Assembly: GCA_910585205.1 (NCBI GenBank)
Contig: CAJUCC010000066.1
Span: 1-45,786, forward strand
Direction: 5' to 3'
Source of the DNA: an uncultured Lachnospiraceae bacterium
Lineage (GTDB): Bacteria > Bacillota > Clostridia > Lachnospirales > Lachnospiraceae
DNA length: 45,786 nt
Below, in pieces: positions 34,146 to 43,813 of the stretch; the stretch's first letter is position 1, and each line of letters starts with the position of its first letter. The notes under the pieces were generated by a model that was given only the letters and a program-made list of their open reading frames with translations, ran no database searches and had not been told where the DNA came from. The position numbers and the translations under genes were made by a program.

Positions 34146-35222
34146 TTATTTTGCCATATCCACATGCTGTACCGTTCCCACGCCTCCGTTTTCATACAAA
34201 AATATGCCCGTACTGCGGATATACGCATTTGTATGGTTATCCTGCATACTGTTCAAAGCGAAGTCAGTGGACTGGTTTTTCAGGCAGATCGCACCGATCC
34301 CCTTTTCCGAAATGTGGTAAAGCTGGTCTTTTCCGTGCTCATCCTTCGTCCAGATCAGCAGTTTTTCCCAGATCGCATCGTTTTCGTCGATCCAGCCGTT
34401 GCCGTCCTCGTCGTACTTTGCCAGATCGGCAAAGCCATTGCCCGACTGCGGGCCGAACAGTTCGCTGCCATCGTTAATTTTACCGTCGCCATTTTTATCC
34501 AGCGCCAGATAACCGCTGCCGGCATTCAACTGCGAAACTTCGTCCAATATCCCGTCCGCGTCTATGTCAAACATAAATTTCTGATCGGAAACAGACGCCA
34601 CGGAACCGTCCAGATTGATTACAAGCGGATCGCATGTCTGCACATTCCGATACATCATCTCATAACTCTGCTCATACGTATACTGGAAACTGCGGCTCAT
34701 TTCCATTTCCAGATTAAATTCTATTTTCCTGCCGTCCGAAGTCACGACACTGCCCGTCGTCTGGAAGGAAGTGTATTCTTCCTCCATATAAGTTTCACTG
34801 ACAGTCGCGGAAAGAACCGTTGTCGAGGCGGACATTGAGGCGTTCAGGGAAGCTTCCTCCCGCGCTGCCGCCGCTGCCGCCGAATTGTTGCGTTTCCCGC
34901 TGAACAGTCCGATCAGATACCGGATGCACTGCTGCCGAATGCGGTTATAGGCGTCCAGCTCGTCTCTGTCGGTAATTTTGGAAATGCCGGACATCCGGTA
35001 CTTGTTCTGCATATCCAGCATGGCATCCTGCTGATTTCCCTTTCCCGTCTTCTTATCCGCTGCATTTTCATTGCCCAAAAGGGTCCCTTGGAAAGACAGG
35101 TTTCCGTCCTTGCTTCCCAGAAAGCCAGTGTATGTACGGCTCATAAAACTTGCTGTTTTCTTTGTTACAGAAGAATATCTTCTGGTGGATTCCATTCCTA
35201 TCGTACTGGAATTAATTCTCAC
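34146..35222 (-). CDS. EF-hand calcium-binding orphan protein, candidate flagellar-regulon member
   Basis: The product has 358 residues from a GTG start at 35222 with GGGGG upstream; an ATG four codons earlier has no binding site. There is no Sec signal. The N-terminus is Ser/Thr-rich (RINSSTIGMESTRRYSSVTK). A variable, Ala-rich middle follows, then from about 200 a conserved block with CDPLVINLDGSVASVSDQKF and three Ca-binding loops: DIDADGILDE, DKNGDGKINDGSELFG and DEDGNGWIDENDAI. This block resembles modules found in large secreted and adhesin-like proteins, here alone. A near-perfect sigma-D promoter lies upstream. Role unknown; a motility-linked surface or exported protein is my inference. 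Confidence 0.75.
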   Translation of the reverse strand: MRINSSTIGMESTRRYSSVTKKTASFMSRTYTGFLGSKDGNLSFQGTLLGNENAADKKTGKGNQQDAMLDMQNKYRMSGISKITDRDELDAYNRIRQQCIRYLIGLFSGKRNNSAAAAAAREEASLNASMSASTTVLSATVSETYMEEEYTSFQTTGSVVTSDGRKIEFNLEMEMSRSFQYTYEQSYEMMYRNVQTCDPLVINLDGSVASVSDQKFMFDIDADGILDEVSQLNAGSGYLALDKNGDGKINDGSELFGPQSGNGFADLAKYDEDGNGWIDENDAIWEKLLIWTKDEHGKDQLYHISEKGIGAICLKNQSTDFALNSMQDNHTNAYIRSTGIFLYENGGVGTVQHVDMAK

Positions 35223-35258
35223 AACTACCCCCATTCTCTGATATTCCGTTCTTCCGTG

Positions 35259-35310
35259 AAAAAGGACGGTATCCGATAAGGAACCTCCTGTTCCCGCTCA
35301 AATACCGTCC
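35259..35310 (-). terminator. Leader hairpin with T-run: terminator of the hydratase gene or attenuator of the EF-hand gene
   Basis: GGACGGTAT and ATACCGTCC pair perfectly on minus (35302-35310 with 35264-35272), followed by TTTTT. An inner stem GGAAC/GTTCC encloses AGGAG. It sits after the predicted sigma-D start and before the GTG, so it can end hydratase transcripts and may also attenuate the EF-hand transcript. Confidence 0.65.
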
Positions 35311-35378
35311 CTGGTCTATCAGCATCTTCGATTTTTCAAAGACAGGAATTGGCCATATTTCCCATCACTGTAATTATT

Positions 35379-35405
35379 ATATCGACGATGAAACCAAAAA
35401 CTTTA
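35379..35405 (-). promoter_or_regulatory. Sigma-D (flagellar) promoter of the EF-hand gene
   Basis: On minus, TAAAGTTT starts at 35405, then 11 bases, then GTCGATAT (35379-35386). The known sigma-28/sigma-D consensus is TAAA(GTTT)-N11-GCCGATAA/T; only one core base differs and spacing is exact. It overlaps the stop codon of the hydratase gene and gives a leader of about 150 bases. Confidence 0.7.
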
Positions 35406-37691
35406 GACTCTGTTGTAATTAATCAGGCAGCCCTTTAAAATAATCTGCCGTTCTTCCTGTGTCATTTCCCCCAGACGCAGTGTGAAGGGTTTCATTTCTG
35501 CTCCTTTGACCACATAAGCCGTGATTTCGGATGCCGCACGTTCGACCGCACTGCGGATGTCCGGAATAAACAGATAATCCAGACAGGTAAAAGGCAGTTC
35601 CCCCGCATCGATCAGAAACGGAAGCATCCCCCAGTTGATGAGATTGGAGCGGTAACGCTTGGTCGCGTACTCGTTGGCGATATTCGCCCATCCGCCGAGC
35701 ACTTTCTGGCAGGAAGCCGCCTGTTCTCTGGCAGAGCCGTCGCCCGGTTTCACTGCAAAGATGGTCGAGCCAAAACCGGTGTTTTCTTTTCCCGCATCGG
35801 GGCAGACCGTGTGAACCGCTTCCATCACGGGTTTAAGCTCCGGTTTTTCCTCTGCCGGACACCTGCCCGCCATAACGGCTTTCTGCGCGGTCTGAATGTC
35901 TTTCGCCCGGCCCACATATTCCGGCACTTTTCTGGACAGGGTAAACTCTGCCAGACCGAGCGGATTGGAACGATATGACGATGTCTCGCCGGAAGGGATC
36001 AGTTCATCCGTTGTCGTCACGGGATCATGTATCTCCGCCGCCACCTGTAACACCAGATGCTGCGGCAGCGCCGTCATTTCCGGCCAGTCCTTAATATTCG
36101 GTCCAAGCTGGATCTCCACGGACTGATCCGCATTTCCCTGTGAGTCAAACACACGGTTTTCATAAATCTGTGCGTCAAAATAATACCGATACCGGTTCAG
36201 CGTTCCGTCAAATTCCGTAGCCGGCGTCAGCACGCCCTGATTGGCCGCCGTCGCCGCAATCGAACGGGCATCCATCAACGCTACGGAAGAAATCTGTCCG
36301 CTCTGCAGTTTGGAGCCTTCACGGTTCGGGAAGTTTCTCGTCGAATGCCGGATGGAAAAGGCGTTGTTCGCCGGCGTGTCACCCGCACCGAAGCACGGCC
36401 CGCAAAACGCCGTCTTCAATACCGCACCGGTCTCCAGAATCGCTGCGGCGCAGCCGTTTTTAATCAGTTCCATATAGACAGGCATCGAAGCCGGATATAC
36501 GCTCAGGGTAAATCCGCCGGAACCGATCGAAGTCCCTTTGAGGATGTCGGCCGCCGCGCAGATATTTTCAAAACCGCCGCCCGCGCAGCCCGCGATAATC
36601 CCCTGATCGACATGGAATTTACCATCCCGTATCTTATCCTGCAGAGAATACGGCACCGCACCGTCCAGACTGACCCGGGCACGCTTTTCGACATCGGCAA
36701 TCACATCCTGCGGGTTTCTGCGCACTTCGTCAACCGTATACGTATTGCTCGGATGGAACGGCATGGCAATCATCGGTTCGATCTCATCCAGTGCCACGGT
36801 AATCAGACCGTCGTAATAAGCTGTCTCTCCGGGCGCCAGATATGCGAAATCCGCCGTTCTGCCATGAATCTCATAAAACTCCCGAATCGTATCGTCCGTC
36901 GCCCAAATCGATGACAGACATGTCGTTTCCGTTGTCATAACGTCGATGCCGATACGGAAGTCCGCACTCAGCTTCTCCACGCCCGGTCCGACAAATTCCA
37001 TCACTTTATTGTTTACATACCCGTTGGCAAATACCGCGCCGATGATCGCAAGCGCCACGTCCTGCGGACCCACGCCCGGCTTCGGCTCTCCGGTCAGATA
37101 AACGGCGATTACCCCCGGCATATTGATGTCATAGGTCTGGTTCAAAAGCTGCTTGACAAGTTCCGGGCCGCCTTCGCCCATGGCCATTGTACCCAGGGCG
37201 CCGTAACGGGTATGGCTGTCGGAGCCGAGAATCATTTTCCCGCCGCCCGCCAGCATTTCCCTCGCATACTGATGAATGACCGCCTGATGCGGCGGCACAT
37301 ACACCCCGCCGTATTTGCGCGCACATGACAGGCCAAACATATGATCGTCTTCATTGATCGTGCCGCCGACTGCACAGAGGGAATTATGGCAGTTGGTCAG
37401 CACATACGGCATCGGAAACTTTTCCAGTCCCGACGCCCTTGCCGTCTGTATAATGCCTACAAATGTAATATCGTGGCTTGTCAGCTTGTCAAAACGGATT
37501 TTCAGCTTATCCATGCTGCCGGACGTATTGTGCGCATCCAGAATGCCGTAGGCAATCGTCTGCTTCGCCGCTTCTTCTTTTGTCACACTCTTTCCCGTCA
37601 GGTTTTTTACCGCTTCCGCGGCCTCCGGGGAATCTTCCACAATCCGGCTTCCGTTTACGAGCCAAGCGCCTTTTTCAGACAAATGTATCAT
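35403..37691 (-). CDS. Aconitase-family hydratase (YbhJ-like)
   Basis: The protein has 762 residues; AAGGAG precedes the ATG. It has the full aconitase superfamily fold: GILDAHNTSGSMDKLKI near 50, TNCHNSLCAVGGTINEDDH, LGSDSHTRYGALG, and the [4Fe-4S] cysteines in IAGCAGGGFENI and TAFCGPCFGAGDTP. The swivel domain has ATKRYRSNLINWGMLPF at the C-terminus. It is shorter than AcnA and its segments match uncharacterised hydratases of the E. coli YbhJ type better than classic aconitase, so the substrate is left open. It follows glgP after 12 bases and is probably cotranscribed with it. Confidence 0.85.
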   Translation of the reverse strand: MIHLSEKGAWLVNGSRIVEDSPEAAEAVKNLTGKSVTKEEAAKQTIAYGILDAHNTSGSMDKLKIRFDKLTSHDITFVGIIQTARASGLEKFPMPYVLTNCHNSLCAVGGTINEDDHMFGLSCARKYGGVYVPPHQAVIHQYAREMLAGGGKMILGSDSHTRYGALGTMAMGEGGPELVKQLLNQTYDINMPGVIAVYLTGEPKPGVGPQDVALAIIGAVFANGYVNNKVMEFVGPGVEKLSADFRIGIDVMTTETTCLSSIWATDDTIREFYEIHGRTADFAYLAPGETAYYDGLITVALDEIEPMIAMPFHPSNTYTVDEVRRNPQDVIADVEKRARVSLDGAVPYSLQDKIRDGKFHVDQGIIAGCAGGGFENICAAADILKGTSIGSGGFTLSVYPASMPVYMELIKNGCAAAILETGAVLKTAFCGPCFGAGDTPANNAFSIRHSTRNFPNREGSKLQSGQISSVALMDARSIAATAANQGVLTPATEFDGTLNRYRYYFDAQIYENRVFDSQGNADQSVEIQLGPNIKDWPEMTALPQHLVLQVAAEIHDPVTTTDELIPSGETSSYRSNPLGLAEFTLSRKVPEYVGRAKDIQTAQKAVMAGRCPAEEKPELKPVMEAVHTVCPDAGKENTGFGSTIFAVKPGDGSAREQAASCQKVLGGWANIANEYATKRYRSNLINWGMLPFLIDAGELPFTCLDYLFIPDIRSAVERAASEITAYVVKGAEMKPFTLRLGEMTQEERQIILKGCLINYNRV

Positions 37692-37703
37692 TTCTGCGTC
37701 TCC

Positions 37704-40172
37704 TTATAATACCACCTTGTTCAGATGCCATATTTCATCCACATACTCCTGAATGGTACGGTCGGACGTAAACTTGCCGGAGCATGCCACATTGAGAATC
37801 GCGCTTCTCGCCCATCCCGCTTCGTCCCGGTATGCCGCTTCCACCCGTTTCTGCGCTTCCGCGTAAGCACGGAAATCTTTCAGAATAAAATACGTATCCG
37901 CCTTGGACGTGCTGAGCGTATTCAGCAGAGAGTTATACAGATCACGGAACAGTTCCGGGTTGTCCGGGGCGAATGTCCCGTTAATCAGTTCCATCAGCAC
38001 TCGGCGCACATCCGGGTCATTGTTAAAGATTTCCATCGGATTATAGCCGCCATAGTTCTCATATTGAATCACTTCGTCGGAACTGAGACCGAAAATAAAG
38101 GTATTCTCTTCTCCGACCTCCTCCACGATTTCCACATTGGCGCCGTCCATCGTGCCGAGTGTCAGTGCACCGTTCAGCATAAATTTCATATTGCCGGTAC
38201 CGGACGCCTCCTTGCTGGCAGTGGAAATCTGCTCGGAAACATCTGCGGCCGCAAAAATCCATTCCGCATTGGAAACCCGATAATTTTCGATAAATACGAC
38301 TTTAATCCGGCCCTGAATATCCGGGTCGTTGTTTACAATATCCGCCACGGAATTAATCAGTTTAATCGTAAGCTTGGCAATCTTATAACCCGCCGCAGCC
38401 TTCGCTCCGAAAATAAAGGTTCTCGGATAGAATTCCATTTCGGGATGATCTTTCAACTGGTTATACAGATACATCACATGAAGGATGTTCAAAAGCTGTC
38501 TCTTATATTCATGCAGACGCTTTACCTGCACGTCAAAGATAGAGCGCGGATCGACCTCAATGCCGTTGTGCTCGCGGATATATTCGGCAAGCCGTACTTT
38601 ATTGCGGTATTTGATATTCATAAACTCGTGCTGCGCCTTTTTATCATCCGCATACAGCGCCAGCTTATTGATCGCAGAAAGATCGGTAATCCACTCGTTC
38701 CCGACTTTTTCCGTCACCCATTTTGCCAACAGCGGATTGCCGTGAAGCAGGAAACGCCGCTGTGTGATACCGTTCGTCTTGTTATTGAATTTCTCCGGCA
38801 TCATCTCATAGAAATCCTTCAGCTCCTGTTTCTTTAAGATTTCCGTGTGCAGCCTTGCCACGCCGTTTACGGAATAGCCGGCCGCGATCGCCAGATGCGC
38901 CATCTTCACCTGTCCGTCATAGAGAATCGCCATCTTGCGGACTTTCTCATGGTTGCCGGGGTATTTATTTTCAATGTCCAGAATAAATCTGCGGTTGATC
39001 TCTTCGATAATCTGATAAATACGGGGCAGCAGTCTGGAGAACAGTTCGATCGGCCATTTTTCCAGCGCTTCCGCCATAATTGTATGGTTTGTATAGGCAC
39101 AGGTCTTCGTCGTCACTTTCCACGCCTCGTCCCATGTCAGATAGTATTCGTCCATCAGTACACGCATCAGCTCTGCCACAGCCACCGTCGGATGGGTGTC
39201 GTTCAACTGGAACGTCGCTTTCTCATAAAACTTGCGCACATCGGTATGACTGCGCATATATTTCGACACGGCTTCCTGCACGGAAGCGGAGATAAAGAAA
39301 TACTGCTGTTTCAGACGCAGTTCCTTGCCCGCATAATGGTTGTCGTTCGGGTAGAGCACTTCCACGATATTGCGCGCCAGATTTTCCTGCTCCACTGCCT
39401 TCTGATAATTTCCCTTGTCAAACGAATTCAGCTCAAAGCATTCCATCGGCTCGGCATCCCAGATGCGAAGTGTATTGACAACGCCGTTGCCATAACCCAC
39501 GATCGGCAGATCATAGGGCACCGCCTTGACGGACTGGTAGCCTTCCTGTACAAAATGCTGTCTGCCGCTCTCATCCGTGCGCACCGTCACATAACCGCCG
39601 AATTTGACTTCTTTTGTATATTCCGGCCGGCGCAGTTCGAACGGATTGCCGTCTACGAGCCAGTTGTCCGGCACTTCCACCTGATAGCCGTCGCGGATTT
39701 CCTGTTTGAACATGCCGTAACGATAGCGGATGCCGCAGCCGTACGCCGCATAGCCGAGTGTCGCAAGCGAATCCAGAAAGCACGCTGCCAGACGGCCGAG
39801 GCCGCCGTTTCCCAGCGCCGGATCCGGCTCCTGATCTTCGATAACATTAATATCCACGCCAAGCTCATCCAGTGCTTTTTTCACTTCCTCATAGGCCTGC
39901 AGGTTAATCATATTATTACCCAGCGCCCGTCCCATCAGGAATTCCATGGACATATAGTATACAATCTTAATATCCTGTTTTTCGTATGCTTTCTGACTGT
40001 CCATCCAGTGATCTACCACCGCATCCTTGATGGCATAGGAAACCGCCTGGAAAATCTGCTGGGGCGTAGCCTCCTGCATGGTCTTCCGGTACAGTGTCCT
40101 GACATTATACAATACACTCCTTTTAAACAGTTCCGTGTCAAAGGATAATTTCTTTACCGGCTTCTTAATCAT
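37704..40172 (-). CDS. glgP: Glycogen/starch phosphorylase
   Basis: This 822-residue enzyme releases glucose-1-phosphate from alpha-glucans. ATG 40172 has AGGAGG upstream; the longer open frame is rejected. Motifs seen: VEDQEPDPALGNGGLGRLAA-type block (here IEDQEPDPALGNGGLGRLAA), ALEKWPIELF, and the pyridoxal phosphate site EASGTGNMKFMLNGALTLGT with its Lys. Length and ending are normal for the GT35 family. It lies between ileS and the hydratase gene, with a GTGGTAT inverted repeat in its leader. Confidence 0.96.
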   Translation of the reverse strand: MIKKPVKKLSFDTELFKRSVLYNVRTLYRKTMQEATPQQIFQAVSYAIKDAVVDHWMDSQKAYEKQDIKIVYYMSMEFLMGRALGNNMINLQAYEEVKKALDELGVDINVIEDQEPDPALGNGGLGRLAACFLDSLATLGYAAYGCGIRYRYGMFKQEIRDGYQVEVPDNWLVDGNPFELRRPEYTKEVKFGGYVTVRTDESGRQHFVQEGYQSVKAVPYDLPIVGYGNGVVNTLRIWDAEPMECFELNSFDKGNYQKAVEQENLARNIVEVLYPNDNHYAGKELRLKQQYFFISASVQEAVSKYMRSHTDVRKFYEKATFQLNDTHPTVAVAELMRVLMDEYYLTWDEAWKVTTKTCAYTNHTIMAEALEKWPIELFSRLLPRIYQIIEEINRRFILDIENKYPGNHEKVRKMAILYDGQVKMAHLAIAAGYSVNGVARLHTEILKKQELKDFYEMMPEKFNNKTNGITQRRFLLHGNPLLAKWVTEKVGNEWITDLSAINKLALYADDKKAQHEFMNIKYRNKVRLAEYIREHNGIEVDPRSIFDVQVKRLHEYKRQLLNILHVMYLYNQLKDHPEMEFYPRTFIFGAKAAAGYKIAKLTIKLINSVADIVNNDPDIQGRIKVVFIENYRVSNAEWIFAAADVSEQISTASKEASGTGNMKFMLNGALTLGTMDGANVEIVEEVGEENTFIFGLSSDEVIQYENYGGYNPMEIFNNDPDVRRVLMELINGTFAPDNPELFRDLYNSLLNTLSTSKADTYFILKDFRAYAEAQKRVEAAYRDEAGWARSAILNVACSGKFTSDRTIQEYVDEIWHLNKVVL

Positions 40173-40201
40173 TTTTTCCTCCTGTTTGTGTGATGGTAAC
40201 T

Positions 40202-40225
40202 GTGGTATTTCCCTGAGTATACCAC
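40202..40225. promoter_or_regulatory. Inverted repeat in the glgP leader (candidate operator)
   Basis: GTGGTAT (40202-40208) and ATACCAC (40219-40225) are perfect inverted copies ten bases apart. On minus it overlaps TATACT, a possible -10 box for glgP. There is no T-run, so it is not a terminator. Confidence 0.4.
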
Positions 40226-40230
40226 GTTCG

Positions 40231-43200
40231 TCATTGTTTTTCCACACCTATCACCACATTCTCACCGTTGATGTCCCACTCCTTTTTGTATGAAGCCGCT
40301 CTGTCGTACACAATCGCATCCGCCAGAACTTTCGCCGCGATACCGGTCTCGTTCTTTCCGACGATCTCCGCAATCCTGGCGTTTCCTTCTATGGAGACAA
40401 GAATATGATCCATGACTTCAAAATCCGCTTCTTTCCGCATCGTCTGGATCTTGCTGATAACTTCGTATACATAGCCTTCTTCCAGCAGTTCTTCCGTCAG
40501 ATTCGTATCCAAAACGACCGTAACGGCGCCGTAGCTCTCAGACACAAACCCTTCCACCTGCGCCGCGTCAATCAGTAAATCGTCCTGACCGAGCACTTCC
40601 TCCTGCCCGTCCAGCGTCACCGTCAACGTCCCTTTTTCATTGATTTCATCCATCGCGCGGTTGCCGTCCAGGCCCGCCAGCAGTTCTTTCAGCGCATTGA
40701 TCCGTTTTCCGAACCGTCTGCCCAGCGTCTTAAGCTGCGGTTTGAATGTATACGACGTAAAGTCCCGGACATCCTCCGAGTAAATCACGTCTTTCACGTT
40801 CAGCTCTTCCGCAATGATGTCCCTGTAAAAGTCGGACAGCGCCTGGTCTGCCTTGATATACATCCTGCCGATCGGCTGACGGTTTTTGATATTGGCCGTA
40901 TTTCTTGCGGCGCGCCCGAGTACGACCGTCTCCAGCACGGCCTCCATATTGGCTTCCAGTTCTTTGTCAATCAGGCTTTCATCCGCCGTCGGGAAATCGC
41001 ATAAATGCACGCTCTCCGGCGCACCGGCGTCCACGCTGACGACAAGATTGCGATAGATCTGCTCCGTCATAAAGGGCACCATCGGCGCCGCCGCTTTCGC
41101 CACCGTGACAAGCGCGGTGTACAGCGTCATATAGGCATTGATCTTATCCTGCTCCATGCCCTTTGCCCAGAAGCGTTCCCTTCCCCGTCTGACGTACCAG
41201 TTACTCATCTCATCGACAAATTCCTGCAATGCTCTGGCCGCTTCCGGGATGCGGTAATTGTCCAGATCGTAGTCCACGTCTTTTACAAGTGTATTCAGTT
41301 TGGACAGCAGCCATTTGTCCATCACGGAAAGTTTATCGTATTCCAGTGCATGCTGTGATGCGTCAAAGGCATCAATATTGGCATACAGAACAAAAAACGC
41401 ATAGGTATTCCAGAGCGTACCCATAAACTTACGCTGTCCTTCCATCACCGCCTTTCCGTAAAAACGGTTCGGCAGCCACGGGGCGGAATTGATATAAAAA
41501 TACCAGCGGATGGCGTCCGCGCCATACTGCGCCAGCGCTTCAAACGGATCGATGGCATTGCCCTTGGATTTGGAAAGCTTTTTCCCGTTTTCATCCTGTA
41601 CATGCCCCAGAACGATCACATTTTCGTACGGCGCCCGGTTAAACAGCAGGGTGGATTCCGCGAGCAGGGAATAGAACCATCCCCTTGTCTGATCCACTGC
41701 CTCAGAGATAAACTGCGCCGGGAACTGTTGTTCAAACAGGTCTTTATTCTCAAACGGGTAATGATGCTGCGCAAACGGCATCGCGCCGGAATCAAACCAG
41801 CAGTCGATCACTTCCGGCACCCGGTGCATCCCGCCGCCGCACGCAGGGCACGTTATCGTAATCTCGTCAATGTAAGGCCGGTGCAGTTCCACGGTCTTCG
41901 CCGCAGGGTTGCCGCTCATCTGCTCCAGCTCTTCCCGGCTGCCGACGGCGTGCATATGGCCGCAGGAACATTCCCATACATTCAGCGGCGTTCCCCAATA
42001 GCGGTTTCGGGAAATACCCCAGTCCTGGATGTTTTCCAGCCAGTCTCCAAACCGGCCTTTGCCGATGGACTGCGGTATCCAGTTGATCGTATTGTTGTTG
42101 CGGATCAGGTCTTCCTTTACCGCCGTCATCTTGATAAACCACGATTCTCTCGCATAATAGATCAGCGGCGTATCGCAGCGCCAGCAGAACGGATAATCAT
42201 GCTCAAACTTCGGCGCGTCAAACAATTTGCCATCCCGGTCCAGATCTTTCAGAATCACCGGGTCAGCGTCTTTGACAAACATTCCGGCATACGAGGTCTC
42301 CGATGTCATATTGCCCTTGCCGTCCACAAACTGGACAAACGGCAGATCATATTTTCTGCCGACCTGCGCATCGTCCTCACCAAACGCCGGAGCAATATGC
42401 ACAATGCCCGTGCCGTCCGTCATTGTGACATAGCTGTCACAGGTGACATAATGCGCTTTTTTATGCTGTTTTTCCGCGCCTTCGCCCGCACAGGCAAAGA
42501 GCGGCTCGTATTCTTTATATTCCAGATCTTTTCCGGTGTATGTCTCCAGCACTTCATAAGCCGCCGTCCTGGTTTCCGCATCCGCGAGTTTCCCCAGTAC
42601 CCGGTCAAGCAAAGCCTGTGCCAGATAATACGTATAGCCGTCCGCCGCTTTTACTTTGACATATGTCTCCTCAGGGTTGACGCACAGTGCCAGATTGGAA
42701 GGCAGCGTCCACGGCGTTGTCGTCCACGCCAGAAAGCAGGCGTCTTCTCCCCTTACCTTAAAACGCACGACTGCGGAGCGTTCCTTTACCGCCTTATATC
42801 CCTGTGCCACTTCATGGGAGGAAAGCGGCGTCCCGCAGCGCGGGCAATACGGCACGATCTTAAATCCTTTGTACAAAAGGCCCTTATTCCAGATCTCCTT
42901 TAGCGCCCACCATTCGGACTCGATATAGTCATCATGGTACGTCACATACGGGTCGTCCATATCGGCCCAGAATCCTACCGTGCCGGAAAAATCTTCCCAC
43001 ATGCCTTTGTATTTCCACACGCTCTCCTTGCACTTGGAGATAAACGGATCCAGACCGTATTCTTCGATCTGTTCCTTGCCGTCCAGGCCGAGCAGCTTTT
43101 CCACTTCCAGTTCCACCGGCAGGCCGTGCGTATCCCACCCGGCTTTTCTCGGAACCATATAACCCTTCATTGTCCGGTACCTCGGAATCATGTCCTTGAT

Positions 43201-43389
43201 TACCCTTGTCAGAACATGCCCGATATGCGGTTTGCCGTTTGCCGTCGGCGGTCCGTCGTAGAATGTATACGTTTTGCCCTCTTTGCGGTTTGCCATACTC
43301 TTTCGGAATATATCATTCTCCCGCCAGAACTTTTCCACTTCTTTTTCCCTGTCCACAAAATTCAGGTCTTTTGATACCTTCTGGTACAT
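40231..43389 (-). CDS. ileS: Isoleucyl-tRNA synthetase, type 2 (eukaryote-like)
   Basis: The product has 1052 residues from ATG 43389 (AGGAGGG upstream). It is a class I synthetase for tRNA-Ile. HIGH motif in PPTANGKPHIGHVLTR, KMSKS motif in KKLSKSKGNAIDPFEALAQY, an editing domain between (WTTTPWTLPSNLALCVNPEE), an anticodon-binding region (WYVRRGRERFWAKGM) and the long C-terminal extension of type 2 enzymes. The TANG-x-PHIGH form and length above 1000 separate it from the roughly 920-residue type 1 enzymes. Type 2 enzymes are as a class poorly inhibited by mupirocin. It is controlled by an isoleucine T-box. Confidence 0.96.
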   Translation of the reverse strand: MYQKVSKDLNFVDREKEVEKFWRENDIFRKSMANRKEGKTYTFYDGPPTANGKPHIGHVLTRVIKDMIPRYRTMKGYMVPRKAGWDTHGLPVELEVEKLLGLDGKEQIEEYGLDPFISKCKESVWKYKGMWEDFSGTVGFWADMDDPYVTYHDDYIESEWWALKEIWNKGLLYKGFKIVPYCPRCGTPLSSHEVAQGYKAVKERSAVVRFKVRGEDACFLAWTTTPWTLPSNLALCVNPEETYVKVKAADGYTYYLAQALLDRVLGKLADAETRTAAYEVLETYTGKDLEYKEYEPLFACAGEGAEKQHKKAHYVTCDSYVTMTDGTGIVHIAPAFGEDDAQVGRKYDLPFVQFVDGKGNMTSETSYAGMFVKDADPVILKDLDRDGKLFDAPKFEHDYPFCWRCDTPLIYYARESWFIKMTAVKEDLIRNNNTINWIPQSIGKGRFGDWLENIQDWGISRNRYWGTPLNVWECSCGHMHAVGSREELEQMSGNPAAKTVELHRPYIDEITITCPACGGGMHRVPEVIDCWFDSGAMPFAQHHYPFENKDLFEQQFPAQFISEAVDQTRGWFYSLLAESTLLFNRAPYENVIVLGHVQDENGKKLSKSKGNAIDPFEALAQYGADAIRWYFYINSAPWLPNRFYGKAVMEGQRKFMGTLWNTYAFFVLYANIDAFDASQHALEYDKLSVMDKWLLSKLNTLVKDVDYDLDNYRIPEAARALQEFVDEMSNWYVRRGRERFWAKGMEQDKINAYMTLYTALVTVAKAAAPMVPFMTEQIYRNLVVSVDAGAPESVHLCDFPTADESLIDKELEANMEAVLETVVLGRAARNTANIKNRQPIGRMYIKADQALSDFYRDIIAEELNVKDVIYSEDVRDFTSYTFKPQLKTLGRRFGKRINALKELLAGLDGNRAMDEINEKGTLTVTLDGQEEVLGQDDLLIDAAQVEGFVSESYGAVTVVLDTNLTEELLEEGYVYEVISKIQTMRKEADFEVMDHILVSIEGNARIAEIVGKNETGIAAKVLADAIVYDRAASYKKEWDINGENVVIGVEKQ

Positions 43390-43546
43390 TCTGTTCCCTC
43401 CTGTTGTTTTTTCCATAATAGGAAATGCAAAGAATTTCCTGTATCATATAAAAGAATCGCATTTTTGCGGTTCTTCGCGCGCAAGCGGGCTGCGAAGCAG
43501 TCATTTCCTCTCCGCGGGCTGCGCATCCCTTTTTATCCGACCGGAT

Positions 43547-43807
43547 AAAAAAATCCCTGTCCGTAAAAGGACAGGGATGCAATCTCCGTGTTACCACCTG
43601 TTACGCATACGCCTCTCCCCTGCCGGGGAACCGGTTCATATGGTTTCCTGTAACGGAGGAAATCCGCCGGTATTTACTCTGCCGCTGCATTTCAGTACCG
43701 GGACTCGGAAGTGATATTCGGTAATTCCCTACTGATACCGGGCTCACACCCGCCCCGGCTCGCTGATACGTTCGGAAAATACGTACTGTCTTCGTCATCG
43801 TCTTTTC
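43547..43807 (-). ncRNA. T-box leader (isoleucine) of ileS
   Basis: The minus-strand leader contains the T-box AACAGGTGGTAACACGGAG (43584-43602). It is followed by a 10-bp terminator stem (43569-43578 with 43553-43562) and seven T residues. Upstream, stem I shows GAATATCAC with an isoleucine ATC specifier at 43713-43715. Uncharged tRNA-Ile would pair there and with the T-box side bulge to favour the antiterminator, raising ileS expression when isoleucine is short. The rest of the leader to 43390 is about 155 bases with further weak hairpins and the ribosome binding site. Confidence 0.9.
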
Positions 43808-43813
43808 TGTGTT

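Noticed and set aside
35222..35380. Cyclic-di-GMP riboswitch in the EF-hand gene leader
   Set aside because: The leader was examined because of the possible motility link, but the conserved GEMM core and tetraloop-receptor sequences are not present; only a terminator-like hairpin is seen.
38847..40148. 433-residue plus-strand open frame opposite glgP
   Set aside because: It lies wholly antisense to an unmistakable glycogen phosphorylase and lacks any recognisable domain or ribosome binding site. Other long antisense frames (for example opposite ileS, sipL, acn-like and cls) were rejected for the same reason.
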